A stretch of DNA of 64,000 nucleotides. Source: Trifolium pratense. Its lineage: Eukaryota; Streptophyta; Magnoliopsida; Fabales; Fabaceae. The notes below the pieces were generated by a model. The model had not been told where the DNA came from. It searched no databases and saw nothing but the letters and a program-made list of their open reading frames with translations. Every line of letters starts with the position of its first letter. The first letter of the stretch is position 1. Both the position numbers and the translations under genes were made by a program. The stretch lies in contig NC_060060.1 of NCBI RefSeq assembly GCF_020283565.1, forward strand, positions 72,463,257 to 72,527,256. The letters run 5' to 3'. Of the stretch, positions 61,662-64,000 are shown piece after piece.

Positions 61662-64000
61662 TTTTCTAGAAGCACTTGGGTTTTTCTTATGAATCACAAA
61701 AGTGAAGTCAACACACTAATTCCCCATTTTTTTAAAATGATTGAGAAACAATTTCAAACACATATTCAAAAAATTCAATCTGATAATGCACGTGAATTTT
61801 TTAACTCCCACACCAATAATTTTTTCAAAGATTTGGGAGTATTGCAACAATCAAGTTGTGCTTATACTCCACAACAAAATGGTGTTGTCGAGCGTAAACA
61901 TAGACATTTACTAAACGTTGCACGTGCCATGCATTTTCAATCCAATTTACCATTAGATTTTTGGGGTGATTTTGTATTAACAGCTACTTATTTAATCAAC
62001 CGTCTACCTACAAATGTTCTAAAAGGTAAAACACCTCATGAAATATTATTTAAAAAGAAACCAAATTTGTCTCATCTTCGGGTTTTTGGTTGTTTAGTAT
62101 ATGGTCGCAACACACAAATATCCCACAAATTTGATAATCGTGCTTCTCCAGGAGTTTTCTTAGGCTATCCCCATGGTCAAAAAGGTTACAAAATACTTGA
62201 TTTATTTTCAAAAAAAATATATGTAACGAGAGATGTTACTTTTCATGAAAATATTTTCCCATATAAGATGCTTAATGCTCAAAAACCTGCCTTAGTCTTG
62301 CCACTGCCACCCACTGAGGAATCTTCTTCCTTTTTATATCCTTTTCCCCCAGATGAGCCACCACAACCCCCCACCACCAAATGAACCCCCCTTTCCTATT
62401 ATACACACCGCACCACAAACTGACCCGCTTAATTTAAATCTACAACTCGAACCATCCTCTTCCAATCTTGAACTAGTACCACCTCAACCTCCCTCAACAG
62501 TAACCAGACACTCCACCCGACCACGAAGACCACCCAGCTATCTCAATGACTATGATTGCTCCCTCCCCTCATCACAGGCATCTTCTTCAAATTCTAATCC
62601 TGGTAATCCTTATCCTCTTTGTAATTTTTTATCTTCTCATAAATTTTCTACTTTATATCGTTCTTTTCTTTCTTCAATTACTACTGAGTCTGAACCTAAA
62701 TCATACACTGAGGCTAAGAATTTTTCGGAGTGGCGCAATGCAATGCAATCTGAGATTGATGCCTTGTGTGAAAACAGAACATGGTCTTTAGTTTCTCCAC
62801 CACCTGGGAAGAAACCGATTGGTTGTCGTTGGGTTTTCAAAATTAAACGCAAATCTGATGGAAGCATTGAAAGATATAAAGCACGATTAGTTGCTAAAGG
62901 ATATACTCAAGTTGAAGGGGTTGATTATTTTGATACTTTTGCTCCTGTTGCAAAACTTGTAACAGTTCGAGTTCTTCTCTCAGTTGCTGCTGCAAAAAAT
63001 TGGCCTCTTCATCAACTTGACGTTAATAATGCATTCTTACACGGTGATTTGCATGAAGATGTATATATGCAACTACCACCAGGATTTAGACGTCAGGGGG
63101 AGCCTCTTGTATGTAAGTTACATAAGTCTCTCTATGGTCTTAAGCAGGCATCACGAAACTGGTATTCCAAATTTTCAAAGGTTCTCATTGAATTTGGTTT
63201 CACACATAGTACAGCTGACCCCTCACTTTTTTGTCTGCACCGTGAATCTGGTTCTGTTTTTTTGCTCCTTTATGTTGATGACATTGTTCTAACAGGTTCT
63301 GATCTTCATCTCATGAGCATGGTTAAGAATCTTTTACACAAGCACTTCAAAATCAAAGACTTGGGTCGTTTGAAATATTTTTTGGGTATTGAAGTTGCCA
63401 AATCAAAAAAGGGTCTTTTTTTATCACAACGGCAATATACTCTTGATATTATATCTGATTGTCGTCTTACCGCTACCAAACCTGCAGACTTTCCCATGGA
63501 ACAAAATCTAAAATTATCTCCATCTGAAGGTACTATTTTAAATGATCCTGCGCCTTATCGTCGCCTTGTGGGTCGTCTTATTTATCTCACAGTAACACGT
63601 CCAGATATTTCCTACTCTGTCAACATTTTGAGTCAATTCATGCATGCTCCTCGTCAACCACACATGGTTGCTGCTACTCGTCTCATTCGCTACCTCAAAT
63701 CCACCCCGGGTCAAGGTCTTTTCTTTGCTTCCGATTCTAATCTTTCTCTGCAAGGCTATTGTGATTCAGATTGGGCTAGCTGTCCAACCACTCGACGCTC
63801 CACTACCGGTTATTGCATTTTTTTGGGTCCTAGCATAATCTCTTGGAAGACAAAGAAGCAGAGTGTGGTCTCTCGTTCATCTGCTGAAGCAGAATATAGA
63901 GCAATGGCCAATGCAACTTGCGAAATTACTTGGCTCTCCTATCTTTTGAAAGATATTGGCCTTTCCCCACCTACGTCAATACCGCTGTTTTGTGACAATC
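61662..64000 (+). pseudogene. Outer copia integrase end, RT and RNase H (runs off the window)
   Basis: Directly after the Athila duplication the integrase core resumes with FSRSTWVFLM, then QSDNAREF (second Asp) and QNGVVERKHR (Glu). The frame stops at 62382-62384 because of a one-base shift in a C-rich run near 62366. In the corrected frame it stays open to the window end: RT with YKARLVAKGYTQ, QLDVNNAFLHGDL and LYVDDIVLTG at about 63270, and RNase H with YCDSDWA and SRSSAEAEYRAM at about 63760-63900. The 3' end and 3' LTR are outside the window. Confidence 0.88.

Larger units (their letters stand above)
49399..64000 (+). mobile_element. Degenerate Ty1/copia, split by an Athila element; 3' end outside window
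   Basis: The 5' LTR starts TGTTAACCGTCAATTAGC at 49399 and ends near 49620; a primer site TGGTATCAGCC follows at 49623. Coding continues to 51385, is interrupted by the Athila at 51386-61656 (plus its ATGAT duplication), and resumes at 61662 through RT and into RNase H at the window end. At least two frameshifts are present, so it is not active. Confidence 0.85.

Overview
The window is nuclear DNA of a flowering plant, most likely a papilionoid legume. That placement is an inference from the element families (Cassandra, Tat/Retand, Athila, SIRE-like LTR, legume-type MITEs), not from a marker gene. It is almost entirely nested transposable elements. The only ordinary host gene I can support is a small three-exon cystatin-like gene at 11179-12026. 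Two broken relatives of it lie at about 27.2 kb and 42.2-43.1 kb, and the third shares about 1.2 kb of downstream sequence with the first.

Layout. 1-5201: a gag-only LTR retrotransposon (TR-GAG type, minus strand) inside the RNase H end of a LINE. 5.2-11 kb: a Cassandra TRIM with 5S-like LTRs, a Harbinger-type MITE, an LTR fragment, a plastid 23S rRNA fragment, and a SINE split by a hAT element that itself holds a MITE. 11.1-14.2 kb: the intact cystatin-like gene and a hAT element carrying a 41-bp minisatellite. 14459-22796: a deleted Tat/Retand Ty3 element, minus strand, with an antisense extra gene on the plus strand. 22.8-27.5 kb: SINEs, a hAT element, a SIRE-like solo LTR and cystatin copy 2. 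27538-34396: a Ty1/copia element with an intact 1350-aa gag-pol; its first bases after the 5' LTR match no tRNA I recognise and are perfectly complementary to its own LTR. 34.4-38.3 kb: a palindromic cluster, an Athila-type LTR relic, a SINE and a MITE. 38342-42069: three Helitrons, two on minus and one on plus, the last two head to head across an AT repeat. 42.2-49 kb: cystatin copy 3 with a LINE, a recent RT-less copia inside that LINE, and a Stowaway MITE. 49399-64000: a degenerate copia split inside its integrase by an almost complete Athila element (51386-61656).

How the parts relate. Most proteins here are retroelement Gag-Pol. Several elements cannot move alone: the TR-GAG element has gag but no pol; the copia at 43151-46957 has identical LTRs but no RT or RNase H and an integrase lacking one catalytic Asp; the Retand element has lost most of gag, protease and RT. 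They must depend on proteins made elsewhere. The duplicated cystatin segments act as an internal clock, because copy 1 keeps empty sites for a Stowaway, a LINE and a 22-bp LINE-tail insertion found in copy 3. The most unusual signals are the self-complementary primer site of the intact copia and the dense arrays of short CpG-bearing dyads in three unrelated LTR families. All coordinates were read by eye and terminal bases may be off by one or two.
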